Assembly: GCA_010645155.1 (NCBI GenBank)
Contig: JAAGOF010000071.1
Span: forward strand, 803,106 to 867,105
DNA: 64,000 bases
Origin: Tigriopus japonicus
Lineage: Eukaryota > Arthropoda > Copepoda > Harpacticoida > Harpacticidae
Direction of reading: 5' to 3'
In this document: one piece after another, positions 12,072 to 27,403 of the stretch
Position numbering within the stretch: the first letter of the stretch is position 1
Layout of the letters: every line of letters begins with the position of its first letter
Made by a program: the position numbers and the translations under genes
The notes under the pieces: model-generated
The model's input: only the letters and a program-made list of their open reading frames with translations
Databases searched by the model: none
Told to the model about the DNA's origin: nothing

Positions 12072-15000
12072 CATCATCATCAGAGCTGGAAGTACTGGTA
12101 AATTTGATTACACTCCCAAGTTAGTTTTCGTATGATCAAGACTCAACCCGAGCTATTCGTCTTCTCACGAAGGGTCCATGTTATCATTCTTGTTGGCTTG
12201 AAATGGAAATGGACAGACATTTTTTTGGTCAGGATCCCAGGACACCCTTCAATCTTGACTCTTCACATATGAGAACGGGGCCCTTGAGGCCATTGTCATT
12301 GAAGGGACGCTTGATAACGATCATTGGGTGATGTTTATCTGAATTTCTGTCACTTGCTCCCTCCACAGGCCATCCCCAGATCTTGAAGAGTCGTGGCAGA
12401 TTCAGATGAATTTATTCACTTCGTCTCCCATTTCAAACCAAGATCACGTTGTTCTCCCAAGGTTCCTCTCTTCTGGACAAGCTTCTTTCTGCGTCTCTGT
12501 TCGTTCCATTTTAACCGGGTGATGATCGTTTGTATTAGACCTCCTCATCGACAAGTTGGTGCTTTGGTCGGCACACAATAACCTACCAATATATCTAAAG
12601 CTAGTAGCTCCCACAGGTGGATGAGGATTCGGATGAAATGTGGAAGGAATCAGGACTCGAAGGGTGAATACGATGGTGAAGAATCCAGTCTGTGATCTGA
12701 CCGTGACTTCTTGGATACTCGGGAAAGGGAGCTTGGAACGTGGTCAGAATTCGAGCTTTGAATGTCTCGAATGTTTACCGATTACGCATGAAAATTGTTC
12801 TGACACAGAATTTGGAAGCGTACAAAACGAGGCGGGGACCCTTCATTTTTTTCTCTTTTCTTCATAAAGAGAATTTAGCTTAATCCTTGACACTGACGAC
12901 TCGAGTCTGCCCAAAGCTCGTCTTTCCCAATAGCAACTTCCCAGCCGCTGGCTTGGTTTGTTGTATTTTGAAAAGCGTCGCTTTTCAGAAATTTCCCGTC
13001 TTTCTTGGCCTCCTTCTTTCTGGACTGGCTTCTTTCACCTCTCTTTTTGATTGCCAATCCCCTTTTGGATCCCCATAAGACCCTCATAGGATGGAGGAGT
13101 GGCTGTCTCGAGCTACGAGTAGCTCAGCTGGCCCCCTTTATCTCATGCCTCGCAGAAAGAAACCCAACCAAACGATGAACAACATTGGGACTTTGAACGA
13201 AGCACATTCCGTTCCTCCATCGAGCCTCCTTTCATTGGGGAGGGAAGAAAAAGGAGAACTCATATTTTTCACCCTTCATTGTGAACCCACACATTGAACC
13301 GACGTGAACCCCAATCCACTAACCAATCCATTCATGAGGAGGTGGGATGAGCGATGAACCTGTTGTCTGAATGGATGGAGACTGCACCTGGACAACTTCT
13401 GAAGATTCACGAATTCCAAACTCCATCGGCAATCCTCGACCTTCTTCGTCTAAATACTTGTGTCACGCGAAAGGAAAATCAGTTCAATTTGTCCGATACC
13501 TGAGGAGGAGCCATTGCTTTTGACGAGACAACATGTTGTCAGACCAAAGAAAAGGCTCTGCGATCCAATAATCCTCGTTCGTGCTCCCGTTCATAGTGGT
13601 ATTGTGGACTATTGTTGTAGGGGAAGATGGATTGAACGTGTCATTTCCAATCACTGCCAGCTTTCCATCACATCCTGGAGTAACATGACTCGATAGAGCG
13701 ACAAGGCTAGGCCCCGGGCTCAAGGCCCAAATCTCGGTAGAGACCACGAGGAAAACTTGTCCATTCACTTGTACGAACACGCACTTTTTGTGGGCTTTGA
13801 ATAGGACGCTTAAAATGGAACAACGTAATAGTTGGAGGAGCCCTCCTTCAAAGCCAATTGGTCCATAGGGATTCGTCAGAATGGATTTCGGGGAAATGAG
13901 AAAAGTGAAGGCTCTCCCCACAAGATATTGATGGCATCTCCCCGAAGAGATTTGAGATTTGTCAGCATGATGTTTCTGGGTTTTTTCTCTGTCCTGATGA
14001 GCAGCAATGATGAGCCGAGCTTTTACAACGTGAATGCCCATGAGTAACGTGTGAAGCCATAAACGTTGGAAATAAAATGCTGGCTCAGATTCCATTCCTT
14101 TGGACCGAGCGAGATCAATGAGATCGCAACAATTTGCCTCTTCGAACGAGGAATGTGACAATATTTATAGTCTATTGTTCTTGGGGCCGACCAAGAATCT
14201 CTCAAGCAAGACCATCTTTGATTTTGTCACAATGCATTTCAAAGGAAAAAGGCCCGGTCTCAAATTCACTCGCACTCATTTCGCTTGTTTATGTTCGAGT
14301 GTGTGACTTCTTGCTACCCATTGGTATTTGTTTCGAGGTGCCCTTGACTCTTCTTGAGGAATGGCCATTCGTCGAATTTCGCAGTTGATGATTCCGAGAG
14401 ATTCTTCCTTGAAAACTTGGTTTCCCTGGAAAAAACGGACGGAGAGAACATCCCAGTCATTGTCAAAGGCGACAGAGACAGTCATGAATGAGCACCTATT
14501 TGCTCGCTCAAGAATTCCAAAATGGGGACACCCAACCAACACAAGTTCTTGGTGTTCGTCAGGCTTTATGGAGATGCATTGTGTCAAAATTCACCCCTTT
14601 TTTCAAAAGAAAGGGCTCTCAATATTTGCTTTGGAACCGAGAGCTTGGAGGGTGAAGGGGACGACGTGGGTTGGTATTTGCCAAGAGAATTGGAGCCAAT
14701 AATGCGCACTAAAACGCACTGACATGAAAGTTTTAATATCCGGGCGTTCATCTTGAACCCGAATGATGTGGCAACAATGTGCGAGGTGTTTCGTCTGAGG
14801 CGAGAAATCTTCAATGCAGATGTTTCTCCGCTCGTTCTTCTTTGCTATTCTGTTTCCAAATGGTTCCAATGAATAGGCTCCTTCGTCTTGCTCTTCAACG
14901 GGAAACACGCCAGACTTTTGCGGAGTTTCCAGATGAGAAATGAGCCTGAGAATCCTCAATTTACTCGTGGATTTGGCGCACGCATCTACCTTAAGTAAAC

Positions 15001-18000
15001 ATGGTCCATTTCCCACCTATTTATGACCCAAAGTCGTGCCAAGAGACTCCGATTTCCACGCCTTAGTGTGTTTTATTGAACTTACAAAGTCATTCAAGGT
15101 CGCCTATTGCCTGCCTCAATTGCCGAAAAAAATCATTTGTATATCAATTCGTAAGCTATCTCCAGAGTCAAGACAAACGGCCTTTCTTTTACATATGTCT
15201 AGTCAACATGTTTGAATGGCTTCACGATCTACAAAAGTTTTTCCACTCCACGCCAAAGAGGTTGCTTGTTCGGACATGATCACTAAGACAAACAACAAAC
15301 TTGTGCCTACCATGGCATCATCGCCTATTGAGCTATTGGGGCAACTCTGCCCCAACATCCAGAGATCTCCGCCCCATTCCTTTCGACAATTTTTTGGTTA
15401 GCTAGCTAGACCACTGGCCCCGAAGTTTATCAGCATGGAAGAGAGGGAAAAAAACTAGATGAAAATCAACATTTTTAGTGCCGACATCAATCTTGACAAA
15501 GACGAAAGGGGTATATTCGGGTACTAAGAGATTGAGTTAGATGGTTGGTTGGCATCAATGGTCATAGACGAACCTAGTCTTGGGTTTGATTTGGGCAAAT
15601 ACCCCTGTTATTCCGGTTTGATGGCCCATTGTACATTGTATTGTGTTTTAGCACCCCTTTTATAGAGTGTTTGGGTGTATTATGGTGCATTGAAGAGGGC
15701 TTTTCAAATAAACAAAGTATGTTGTTCTTTTCCAGGTATGTTTTTGTCCGCCCCGGTTTCAATTCAACGTCTCGGATTTCCACGGTAGTTGTTGGTCATG
15801 TAAATAAAGCGAGCCTCACATGCTTGAAAACGAGCCTTCTTGGCAATAATAACTCCCTAAAAAAGCAAGGAAGCCCATGCTGCTCAAAACCATTGTGGTT
15901 GTCGAGTCATCGTGATATGGTTGGAATTCGATCCTAGTTTTGGGGCCTCAAATATGGCTTTTTGAAATGAATGCAAAAAAGCGAGTCCTTTGATGAAATC
16001 TTGACTAGTTTGAAGACGATGATCGAGGTGGTGACGAAGGCTCGAGTTGCGTCAAGATTGATTTGCTCCCTTAGGAGCCGATCGATGAAATCGTCTTAAT
16101 AAATTATGCACGGCCTGGCGGGATTTCTTTGCTTATAGACAAAGTGTGTGGAGATCATCATCATCCCCTTCTGTGAAAGACCATAAAAATGCAAAGCTGA
16201 GTTTGTTGTTTCCAACCAGACTGGAGGAACCACATGGGCCCGATTTGCTTGCATGCCTTTTAGTCGGTCTCCAATCTCCATGCAGCACCACTCGAAAAAA
16301 AAACCGTACACGCTAGTAATAGTCAACCAACAAGGTACTCCATACTGCCATCCAGTATGCAATCACGGATTTCAAAGAGTAATGCCCGGCCACTTTCTTG
16401 GCATGCCAATTGAAAGAACTCGAAATTCCAACCACCGCATCAAATGGGAGGTACGGAGGGAGTGATGGAATCCATTTGAAAGGCCCTCCGTTCTTCATTT
16501 GGTGATATGTAAGTTGATAAATGTGGGTCTCTTGCCTAATTTGACGAGAAGACGATTCGTTATGGGAAGTTCCTCTTTTTTGCTATTCCGCCCTCTCGTT
16601 CTTTTGGAGCCCTCCTTTCTGTCCAATGAGTGATTACATCTGATAACATCTAATTCAATATTAGTTTTTGCTTCATCAAGACGCGATGTTCTCCCCATGA
16701 ACTTGTGTTGTCCACATGGCGCATTCTTCCACTCTCAATACAGATCTTATGAAGAGAAGCTTCAACTATTCCACTCCTATTTGCTTTTGGAGATGCTTGA
16801 TTCAAAGTTTGCCTTAGTTCATTAGCTACTTTCATGCTATTCATAAACTTGCCCGTTTTACATCGCAAGCTCCAAGTAAAGCAATAATACAGGAAATTAG
16901 AGAAAAGGCTGTCCCTTCTCTCATGGCAGATCTCTAGAGCCACGGCCGACTCCCATATTAAAAGAACAATCGATCGATCGATGATGGCTCAAGTACCCAG
17001 TTCCAAGTTCATATTCAAAGCAGGAGTGGTTAATAGCAAAAACAACCTCTGACCAAAAATATCCGTTCAACTTCCACTGTCAAGAAAACACATTTCGTAT
17101 TTAACGTGTCCTTTTTTTCTTCGAATAACGAATTAAGTCACGGATGAATTCATCATTTCGGTGACATGCAATTGTCAAGCAGACTTAATCGGTTGACTAG
17201 CCGAGTCTGAACCAATTAAATCCAATCAGTGTCGTCGCCATCCTCGAAATGGGACAACAAAAAATGACGAAAGGCCGATCGCATGCAATCGTTTATGGTC
17301 GGAATATGATCGATTCTGACATGTTCGGAAAATTAATTCTCCTCTAACGGGCCAACCAGAATGTGCGTGGTATTTCCGAAGATTTCTCTCCTCTTTCACG
17401 TTTGGATGCACTTTAAAGCACTTTTTCGGGCGCAAACCTTCCTCGTAAAACTTCCAAACGTCTATCCTGCCCTGTTTGACGTGTGAATCATCATCCATTT
17501 ATGAATCGAACCTAAACGAGGCCATACAAGAAGACACCCAAACAAAGGTCTTTTTCCCTGACGTAATTTTTGGGTGGTTGGATGGCATTACTTGATGTTC
17601 TGACAAGGGGTTTTCATGTTTTCATGCCGAGATGTTTATCTTGGACTGTACGAAGTAATGAGACGATCTCCATAAAGACGACTTTGCTGGCAAGAATAAA
17701 CGAATTGAAGCGCTTCACGAATGGCTTATCGCAGTTATCCCTCGCACACGGCATACATAGATCGACATGTGACGAGGAACATCAAAGGTTACACTTTTGG
17801 GGCCCAGAATAGTGCTCCACTCTGTCTTTAGAGTCGTTGATGAGACATGCAACAAGTCTCGCTCAAGTTTGGGTTCATGATGATGTTGGATGAGAATGAT
17901 GATGACGTGTCCTTTTGCTGGAACGACCAATAATTACAACTCATTGTGACCTCCAGCTCGATGCGTACTCGGTGAATATGCACAGCTTACTTTTGTTTTG

Positions 18001-21000
18001 TTTTGCACGCATAGAATTACAGGAGATTCACTCGAATCATCCCAACACCCAGATATCCACAAAGGATATATGTACGACGAAATGGTGTTGGCAATACTAT
18101 TGACTTGGAGGCTGCTGCCAAAGGTTTAACCACGCATTTGCTTGTAAAATCATTAACACATTGAATGGGTTACCTTCGTAGGTAATCCATGATGCTCTCG
18201 CTCTTGAATGATCTCTTTGAATTGGCCCAAACCCGGGAGCAAACCCAGCAAGACCTACTGAATGAGTCAAGGTTAGGAGTGTCAGTCAGTCCAATAATAC
18301 CACACTAAACAACCATCCGAATCTTTTTCCGCAGTCTCATTGTGGCACATTTGCCTGAATGAGCATCCTCCTTTGTTCGGCTTGAATTTGATTGGAAAGG
18401 GTTTGGAAACTGTACGTAAGAGGCATTCAAAGTTTTATCCGCATTTGTCGGCCATCAATCCCCTTAAATAGTTCCCAAAACTGAAACGAAGACATTTACT
18501 GTGACTGAAGTGCAAAATTCTACGAACTCCGAAGCCACTAATTATCCGTGCTAATTCGACGGTCTCGCAGTTTCGAGCCACGTTTATCACTAATTTCCTC
18601 TTGCCATTGCAAAAAAATGAGTCAAAGGCATTCTCTTTCAGTGGATCATTTCAATATTCCCTTGTATATTGTGGTGAAGGTTGCCTGGTTTTCATCTTGT
18701 CACGACTGGGTGTAAATCCATGTTCGACAACCATGATGAGCTAAGAGTTGGTTTGTCTATCTTGGTTGTGTTGTGTGTGTTGCCAATCCGTTTCTCATTT
18801 CGTGAGTGAGCAACGCCCCCTTGACTTCCCAGTCAATGAGCAAACAATAAATACCAAACGCACCAAAGAGAGTAATTAAAACCGACTTTTCTCAGAACGA
18901 AGTGAACACCACCAAAGAGCTTCTTCTACTGTATGTACACTGTATAGAAGAGCCCTTGGTCGTGAGTGAACAGTCAAATGGGAGAAAAGAGACCTCTCTT
19001 CCTCGGTTCCTTGGAAGATTTTGGTGGAGGCGAAGACGTATTATTGTGGAGACTTGGTAACTTTTTTACCTCTATTTTCTATGAGCATTGCGCCTTGGCT
19101 CTGTGTTCTACGTAAGCAGACAGAGGCGAGAGGATTAAAGTTCGTTTTTTCCCTCAATGAAACAAAGGAAAAAAGCCTCGACATTGATGGCCAACGTACT
19201 CGTACACCCTAGTAAAAGGCAGAAGACCTCTTCTAGCTTAATGGCTACCTCTATCTTTCTCTCACTTACTCAACAACCACCACTGTCTAGATGGAGGCAA
19301 AAATAATGTCTTTACGACTTGAGGAGCCAAACTGAATTGCTAAAGATAGTTCGAGATATATGCAGTAAACGACTTTAATTCTTGGCCTGCGTTTCGAGGC
19401 TCTGAGACAACATTGGCTACGGCGGAATTCTATTTTTAAAATCTAGACCGACACTGAACGTGAGCGCAAAAATGTCTCTCTCTGACTTCCCTACAAAAAC
19501 TGTCAAGACCCAAAAGTAAGCTCAGAACGGAAAGGTTGTTGTGTAGTACTTTGAGCGTCTTATTCGTGCTGTATTATTTATGGGCAAAGACGGAGGAAAG
19601 GCAACATCGCTTTTTCCTGATTGCAAATATTCTGTAGAGTAATCCATTTCCAAGGGAGACTCTCATCCCCGAAAAGAATGTCGAAGAACATCGTCTTTGA
19701 GTTCATGCAATTATGAAATTATTCACAGTAGCTGGTCTTCTTTCTTATGTTTTCATCAAATTAATGATCCCGAACCCTCCCGTTCCACCTCATGCCAGAC
19801 TGGGAATGTTCCAGAGGCAGATCTCTTCTTCAAGTTGGTTTTCAAAACCCAAATCAAGTGCAAGCCCCCTGGTGAGCGTTGTATGAGACCAATTTACTCG
19901 AGGATGGGCTCACTCTGAGTGAGCGAATTCCGCGAGAGGAACAAGAACAGAGCGTTTTCAAGATGAGGCATTAAATTATGCAGTAAGCCACTTACACTAC
20001 CACGTCCTAACACCGAGTGCCAAAGGTATCTTGAATGTTGCAGACTTCGTGGAGATAGTCAAAAACGGGTGTTGGTAGTAGACTTTATCCGTTTGCCCTA
20101 ATTTGCTACCATTTTCACGCAAATGAGGAGAAATGAACATTCCGACAAAGAAGGACGATCCTTCTTTGTCTCGCTCTTTCTCTCGTACTTTTATGTAGGT
20201 AGTTGGGTTGCCTTAGTTCAATCTCGGATCGAAGGCTCATGGGAGAAGGATGAAAGGCTTTCTTTACTTTCCCATGCCAAGGTTGGTTCCCAATATGAGA
20301 CTGATCTCCCGGTGATTTATGGTCCCTTAACTTTCCTGTAAAGGTGCCAAATATTAGCAGAACATCATCCATCGTCTGGTGGGTACAAAAACCAACATTT
20401 TGTACCATCTCTCCACCCCTTTTGTATGGTTGAAAGTGTGAGGTTTGTATGTCTTTGAGCGACCTGAAGTGCTATCTTCGGCTTGTTTCGTCATTTTGGG
20501 TGAGCTATGAAGAAGCCACTTTGGCATCAATGGCTTGGCTTCTTTTGGCTGGTCTTCCAACCATAAACGTGAAAATCTTGGGTATTTTTCCTTCAGAAAA
20601 TGACGGCTCTCGTCAAAGAAAATGATTTTGGGTAGCCCCACTGAGCTAAAATTGAAAACCATGCTTGGTATCACATGAGTGTTTCTCTTCTTCTCCTTCT
20701 TAGATACAACTCAAGATCGTTTGCATTTGGGCCTGTGGCTAGCTTTGACTATTCATTCGAAATTAATGATCCTTTTTGTTTTTCTTGATTCTTTGCGCGG
20801 AGAAATGAAAGAATTTAGGGTGACTGCCGAGGTCTTGGTTCTCACACGTCTGATAAAAAACCCTGACCATTTATTGCTTGAAGGCCGACAGCATCAACTC
20901 AATAATATGACTTCGAAGAACCCTCTCCCACTTTACCTGTGCGCTAATAGAACTTGACTGAACAATGAACACACTTTAACCAAGTGTATGGATTGTACGG

Positions 21001-24000
21001 TTGTACGTAGCTAGCTGCGACGAGGATTGCCGCAGGTCACATCGCACTCTATTAGTACTAGAATATAGAAGGGCTCCTCGAGCACCCTGGGCTTTTTTCC
21101 GCACATTCTGAACATAACAAATGAAGTGGCCTTTTTGTTGTTACTCACTGGATGGATGCACCATGATGAGCCGCCACCAAGGAAAAGAGTGTTAATACGA
21201 CGACGAAGCAATCAAGTGAGAAGGATCTCAGAGGTCCATGGCCCAAGGGCGTTTCTTCCACATCAAAGCCAACTAAAATAATACCAACAACATCAACAAC
21301 CACTCGAGAGAAAGAGAGAGCTCGAGATCTATAGATACTCAATCCACATGAGAGTTCTACTAGAAATTATTTTTCAGTAGAAATATAATAACCAACTATT
21401 GGGAGATGGACTTGTGGCTCGAAAGGACAGATTATGACAGAACAATATGGTATATGGGTGCCCATTTTCATCCGTAAACGCACGCGTTAATGTCTCATTT
21501 AGTTTTTGAGACAGATTTTTTATCATTTGTCCAAGTATCGAAAGGCAAGAATTTTGTAGAACTTATTCAAAAATGGACTTTATTTATTGGTTTGATTTTT
21601 TGCATTTTTTTATCATCAAAAATCATCGAAAGTTTTTTTTCCGCTATGATCCATACTTTGTTTATCCTTGCAAGGTGAGGCTTACAGAAAAAGTACATAC
21701 AAAGGGCAAAAAAATTGCAGTCATATCGTATGCTTTTTAGACAATGGTTATAAAGTTATATCTAAAAGTTAAAGCTGAAGATACTTTATGATCAGAGAGT
21801 TACTTCAAGCTTCCAAGAAAGCCCCAAGTGTTTTTTAGTCTCCTCCATGTGAAAAAACGCAGACCAACTCAAACTATGACTGGTTTGGAACAGTCGTTTT
21901 CGAACACCATTATCGGAGCATTAACTTCAATGGCCGCTGTTAGTTTAATAAAGCCCCCTAATTATTAAACTCCTTTTCCGCCTTCCAAAATCCCTTCAAT
22001 CCACTTACTCAAATGCAATAAAGAGCCCCGAATCTTGAGAGCGAAATCCGAAAACCTTTGCCTCCTTTCTTGAATCTCTTGAAGTGCCCTTGAAAACAAT
22101 CGAGAGCCCATTCACCAAAGCAAACTCGAGCTAGCTCAATGTGATCAAATTAGAACTTGCACAAAGTAGACTAAAAAAGCTGGCCCTTTTTTGTGTTTGA
22201 ATGCTCGTCGTCTCCAAAGATAGTCAGTCAGTCTTTGCATGATGACTCTGGGGATTCCAATAATGAGCTGATAAGAATCTGGTTGGATTCAGGGTGACGG
22301 ACAGACGAGCTTTGAACCCAATCGAGGGCATGCTTGCTCGTATGTCGCGTTGGAATATCCAAGTTTGCCAAATTTCAACGTCCTCTTGGGTGAGTTTGCA
22401 CTTTTGAGCACAAAGCCTCCAGCCAGCCAGTTTTAATTCGACTCCTTTAATCGCTTCCAAGATTGAATGCAAGAGGTCGTGTATTTGGATTGCCAATTGA
22501 TGCTATCAATTGGAAAAAAGTTCCAATTCGATTGGAAGTTCTCACGAAAAATGCTCCTTGTTAGAAGAATCCTGGCGATGACAAGCTCGTGCCATAAAAG
22601 CTAGGAATGTTTACCCTCTGATTGGACATTTTTTGGCAGGTTCCGTCTCGAATCGTGGGCTAGAGTGTCCTCTTAATTAGGGTATCAAGTTATTGAATCT
22701 CTATCGAGCAAGGTCAACTTGACCATGTTTTCAATTTGGTCACGATCGGCAGGCTCGGTTCGACCAAGATCAACTATGACCCGACCGAGTCCCAAACCAA
22801 TTGGTTAAGAAGTCGGAATTTTGGCGCGTCAATGGTTGTTTATGACCCTGCTCATTAGGTCAACGATGTCGACGATGACATCGGCGACACCGAGTCAAAC
22901 TAGAGAACTCTATGGCAGACCAATATTATTTTCTTCCAACGTGAACGCCCCAGACATTGCTAAAAGGATCCGTCCAGAAAGTTTCCCAGAGTTCTATAAC
23001 TGAACGTGGTTGGTCAACGGTCCTCCAACATTCCTAGCTTTTTAGTCACAGCTCTAAATGCGTGACTTTGTCAAAGTGGGTAAGAGGTTTATTGGAGGGA
23101 CACGACAAACCCTTATGCAAACCATGTTGAGCCAAGTCTGGTGGAATTCTTCCGTCTGATTGTGTCAAGATTTGTCAGATGCTTTGATTGTTCGATTGAC
23201 AAAGACCATCACGCATTTTCGAATCGAATCTGTTTTGAGGAAACTGGTGCATCCTTCGTGAAGCGAGAGGATTCTCAAAGAGCACTTTTAATCCGAGAAT
23301 GCAGAAGCAAAATCTCGCAAATGGAATGTCTTATTTGTTCAAGCGTGGCCGTTGGTTCGACGACCATGTTCTCCAATCTCGTTTTGGAAAGGGAGAAGAG
23401 ATCACATGGAGATTTCCCTGGAGACATTTCTGCTCTTGAACCTATTTTTCCAATCCGTTCACTTGACTATTGTGTGAAATGGCGAAAGAACGACGATAGA
23501 GGGACCAAATGATTTGCTGGCCTCTCTACGGAGACACGAAATCGTGATTGTCTCGAGGCATTCAACGAGTGAGTTCCACTAAGGAGAGCTTTTCTCGTAT
23601 GACACCCTTCTCGGGTTGGCTAATATTGTCATGGACAGAAAAGAGGTGTCTTGGAGAAATTTGAGCCTGAAAAGGTCTGCAATTCCTTGGAGAGAACAAC
23701 GAAAAAGAGAGGAAAAGTTGGCGTGATGAACATTTGAAATTTGATCTAAGAGATGATGAGAAAAAGTCAGCGCACACTTGAGATGGAAGGCAGAGATGCA
23801 TTTTTGAAAAAAAAAAAACTTTCCTTCTATCTTAACTCTATAAAAGAGGGGCACTTTGGAAGACAATGAAAGAAAATTAATCCCAAGGACAAACCTCTCG
23901 ATCCATTTGCCAACTTCCAACTTGAAAGCCTTCCAAAAGTGGACGTTATGAGAAGAAGTGAAGTCTCTTTCATCTCCGTCAATTGAGAGCAAACTTCAAC

Positions 24001-27000
24001 GGTCATACAACCATCGAGAGCAAGAAAGAATGAGGGAGATCTTATGTCGTTGAATCTGATTGAACTGATTAGATAGGGAGCCTATTTGGTCTCATTAGGA
24101 CAGGCCAATATCGACTTTTCCTTCCATTGGAGTTGGAAAACTTACTTTATTTCGAAGTCATGGTGTCCTTCCTCATAGCTCCCAGATATATTCCTTGGGG
24201 AATCCTCTTCTTGGAAGACTCCTCCTCACAAATCTTGGAACACGCTTAAGACTGATATCAAGCCTCAGGCAAGCACTTCCAGTCTACAAGTCTACTCAAG
24301 CACCACCACCATATCTTCTCCTTAACTTCTGTTCCTTTTGGTTCCAAGCCCATCTCCTAAAAGTCCACACCAGCCATGGATCTAGTCGGTATGAAGGCCA
24401 GAGATAAAGAACGCCATTAAATTCAGTGATGGCATCGGATTTTTCTCCCCACCTGCTTCCTTTCACATCGGAGTCAAGAGCACCAAGGAAGGGACAAGTA
24501 CCCGAAAACGAGACCCCAAAATGGGGTGCCACGAGAGCCCGCCTATTTTGCCCACTTGATAGACAACTGTTTACTCGAAAGGCCGTTTTTTATCGAGACA
24601 ACTTCCTGAGCTCACTTGGCCTCTTTCCCTGCTGTCTTCAGCAATCCCCCACATGGTTTCGAAGCCTTTCTTGTCCAAGCTAAATGGAATGGAGACTGAC
24701 CCCGGAGGCAGTGAATTACTTTGCAAGGAAGTGGGACGCTTGTGGTTCATTGGCTTCGATGGCATGGACACGAAAGTGCACCTGATCAGGGCCATAAAAC
24801 AGAAAAAGTGCCAAATTTATTGGTGGCCACGGCCAAGGTGGGTGCAAAATCCGAATTAAAGCGAAGGAGGAACACATTGGGCGTGAGAGATCGAGAGATT
24901 GGTTTGACCGACCTTTTTGTTTGAGGAAGTTGCTTTCAACCCTAATGAGGCATGACATTAAGGATCGATGGATTAGTGTTGTATAGCTAAATCTTTCGGA
25001 AATATCTTGATCCAGTATAACATTTTTCCCATGTGAAACCATCTCAGGGATTATATCCAAAGCAATAGGTCAGTTGTTTGAAGGCACTTGGAGGTATAAG
25101 ATGACCACAACAACTGACCTAATGTAGCGATCCCCTTCAAAACCCGATGTAAATAATAGAGCTACAGAGGCGAACAAAAAGTCAGATGAAGTTATCGATT
25201 TTTCTGGGTAATGGACCGCATTCCTCCTGGAAGGAGTTGGTCCCTATTTTCCAATATATAAAAAAACCGTCGTTTTTTCCATCTTCGACATTGAAGAAGG
25301 TCTCAAAGGCCAGTTTGATCTAACAAAGAGGTCCAATCCTTGGGAAAGAACTCGAGACTTCGAGACTTTCCCTCTTTGGTTGGTCGGAATTCTGCTCATG
25401 AAATTTCCAGGCCACGGAAAAGTCCGATTCTCTATTTTTTCCGACTTGGATCCGACCTTTTTTCCTTTACCAATGACCTAGAGCCTCCTCAACTTTTACA
25501 CCAATATTTTACCGCCATTCTACAAGGATCCCTGGAGAATACAATAGGTTATCCAGGCCAACACCAAATGCTTTGTCTCCCCAAGTTTGGTTTATTGTGT
25601 TCTCGACAATGAAAGGGTTAATGAGAATCACGTTAGACCACCATCCGTATGATGAAATAAAAGCAAACTCCATCCAGCTCCTTAGAGTCCTAGAACGTGC
25701 CATTTATTGAGCGAACAAGCTTTGGTCTTGAGAGTTCCAGACTTCAAAGAAAGATGCCCTTTACCTTTGTGATTACCCATCCGACATCGTTGCCAGCTCT
25801 GCTCGATTCATCATAGGAAGACAAAAAGAAACTTGCGCTAATACCAGCCAATACATCTTTAGGATGCAACAAATCCAGAGTCTCAGATCTCTTTGACATT
25901 GCATCCAAGTCTTTTATGTCTTCCTTTTTTTCTGGGCCAAGATGTTTTTTTCGTTGTTGATGTAAAGGACAATTGAGGATTCATCTGCCTATTCATTCTT
26001 CTGTCAAACATGAATGAGTGGATTGATGGATGGACGGAATCAATGGAAAAGGTACCATGCTTCTGTTTAAGTAACCCTCAAATCCAAATGTCATTTCGGT
26101 TATTCACTTTGATGAGGGCCACCTGCAGCCAATTTTACCCTGGATAGTAGTTATCTTGAGAAAAGCCCAACTGCGACGAACTGAACATAACGATAAAGCA
26201 TCCCCTTGCTCCAGAACTTTGCCAATCACATCGAATTAGGCCTTGATGTAGGTAGTTGATAGTGTCTGTTGAGCATTAGTGGGAAGTTTTTGGACCCAGT
26301 ATTTAATGTGTTCCATTAAGACGCGAATAAACTCAATTACTCGCTCTCTCGCCGAGTTTGAGTGTGTGCTTTTCGGAGAAGTAAAGAGGCCTTGAGGTTT
26401 ACATACTAGAAAGTGCAGTCTTCAAGCTCAAGAAAACTGCCTGCATTCGAGGCATCATTGCCTTTGTCTCTGTTCTTGATAGGAAAGGAGGAAGAAAGAA
26501 AGAAAGAGAACAAGGAGACACCCAAACAAACAATGGAGTGGTGCATGCAGTGAGCAAAACCATTATCTAGTCCATTATCATATACTTCGTAATACGGATA
26601 AGTTTGGTCTGATATTAGCCCAACTCGAGTTCTTCCTTGGTTCTCTTATCATAGTGGCATTTCTCTGTTTTAGCTACAACAGCACTACATTACATCTTGG
26701 AGCGAGCAGCCTTGGTAGTAAAGGCCAGTGAGTAAGACCCTGAGACAATTATATTTGCTCATGAGCATGATGAAAGCTCCTCGAGGAAAAGCTTTGTGAG
26801 ATGGATCTCTCCTCCTCAAACGGAGTCCATCCAATTAATGATTCCCGGAAAAACGGTCTTGTCGCTTTTATCAACTCTGTCGTATCGGAACTAAAGGCCG
26901 ACCTGCTTTGAAGAACGGAACTTGGAGGGTCGCTTTCAAGGTTTGAGCGGAAGAAGGTTGAATAACAGGCTCCCTTTCAAAGTTCAAGAACGGGAAATTT

Positions 27001-27403
27001 GATCCCATGGCCATCTTTCCTCACCTAATCGATTGAACTCGTCGAGGGGTGTTGAAACTTGTGAGCCGAACATACCCATATTGTTAAGTAAAAATAAAGG
27101 ATAAGCAAAACCCGTGAGATGTTCGATTAAGGTTTCTTTCCAAACAAATTTCGTTCAACCTGATTGTTCATGCGACGTCAAGTCTCCTGCACCACAAAAG
27201 CTTTCTTTTTCGGCCTTCGTAGGGTTGGTTGAGTTTTTCCATTAACCCATGTGAGGAGGAAGACCTGCCTTGTTTAGTTTTACACGAGAATGATCATCCC
27301 ACATCAAAGTACACCGGTAGAATACCAACCTTAACAACATCTCGCTTTGGCTTATCCTCCTCTAACTTTTTCTCACGGTTCCTTTTTGTCCTGACTTTTT
27401 CAG
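12072..27403. other. Non-coding stretch, no supportable gene
   Basis: No exon with recognisable domains was found. The one open frame longer than chance would predict (minus strand, about 13484-14161) has no motif I recognise and is treated as a finding only. The 5' exon or exons of the lectin/GPS gene that starts its visible coding at 27404 must lie somewhere upstream, probably here, because its first visible exon begins at a splice acceptor. I could not pick out a signal-peptide exon. Confidence 0.45.
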
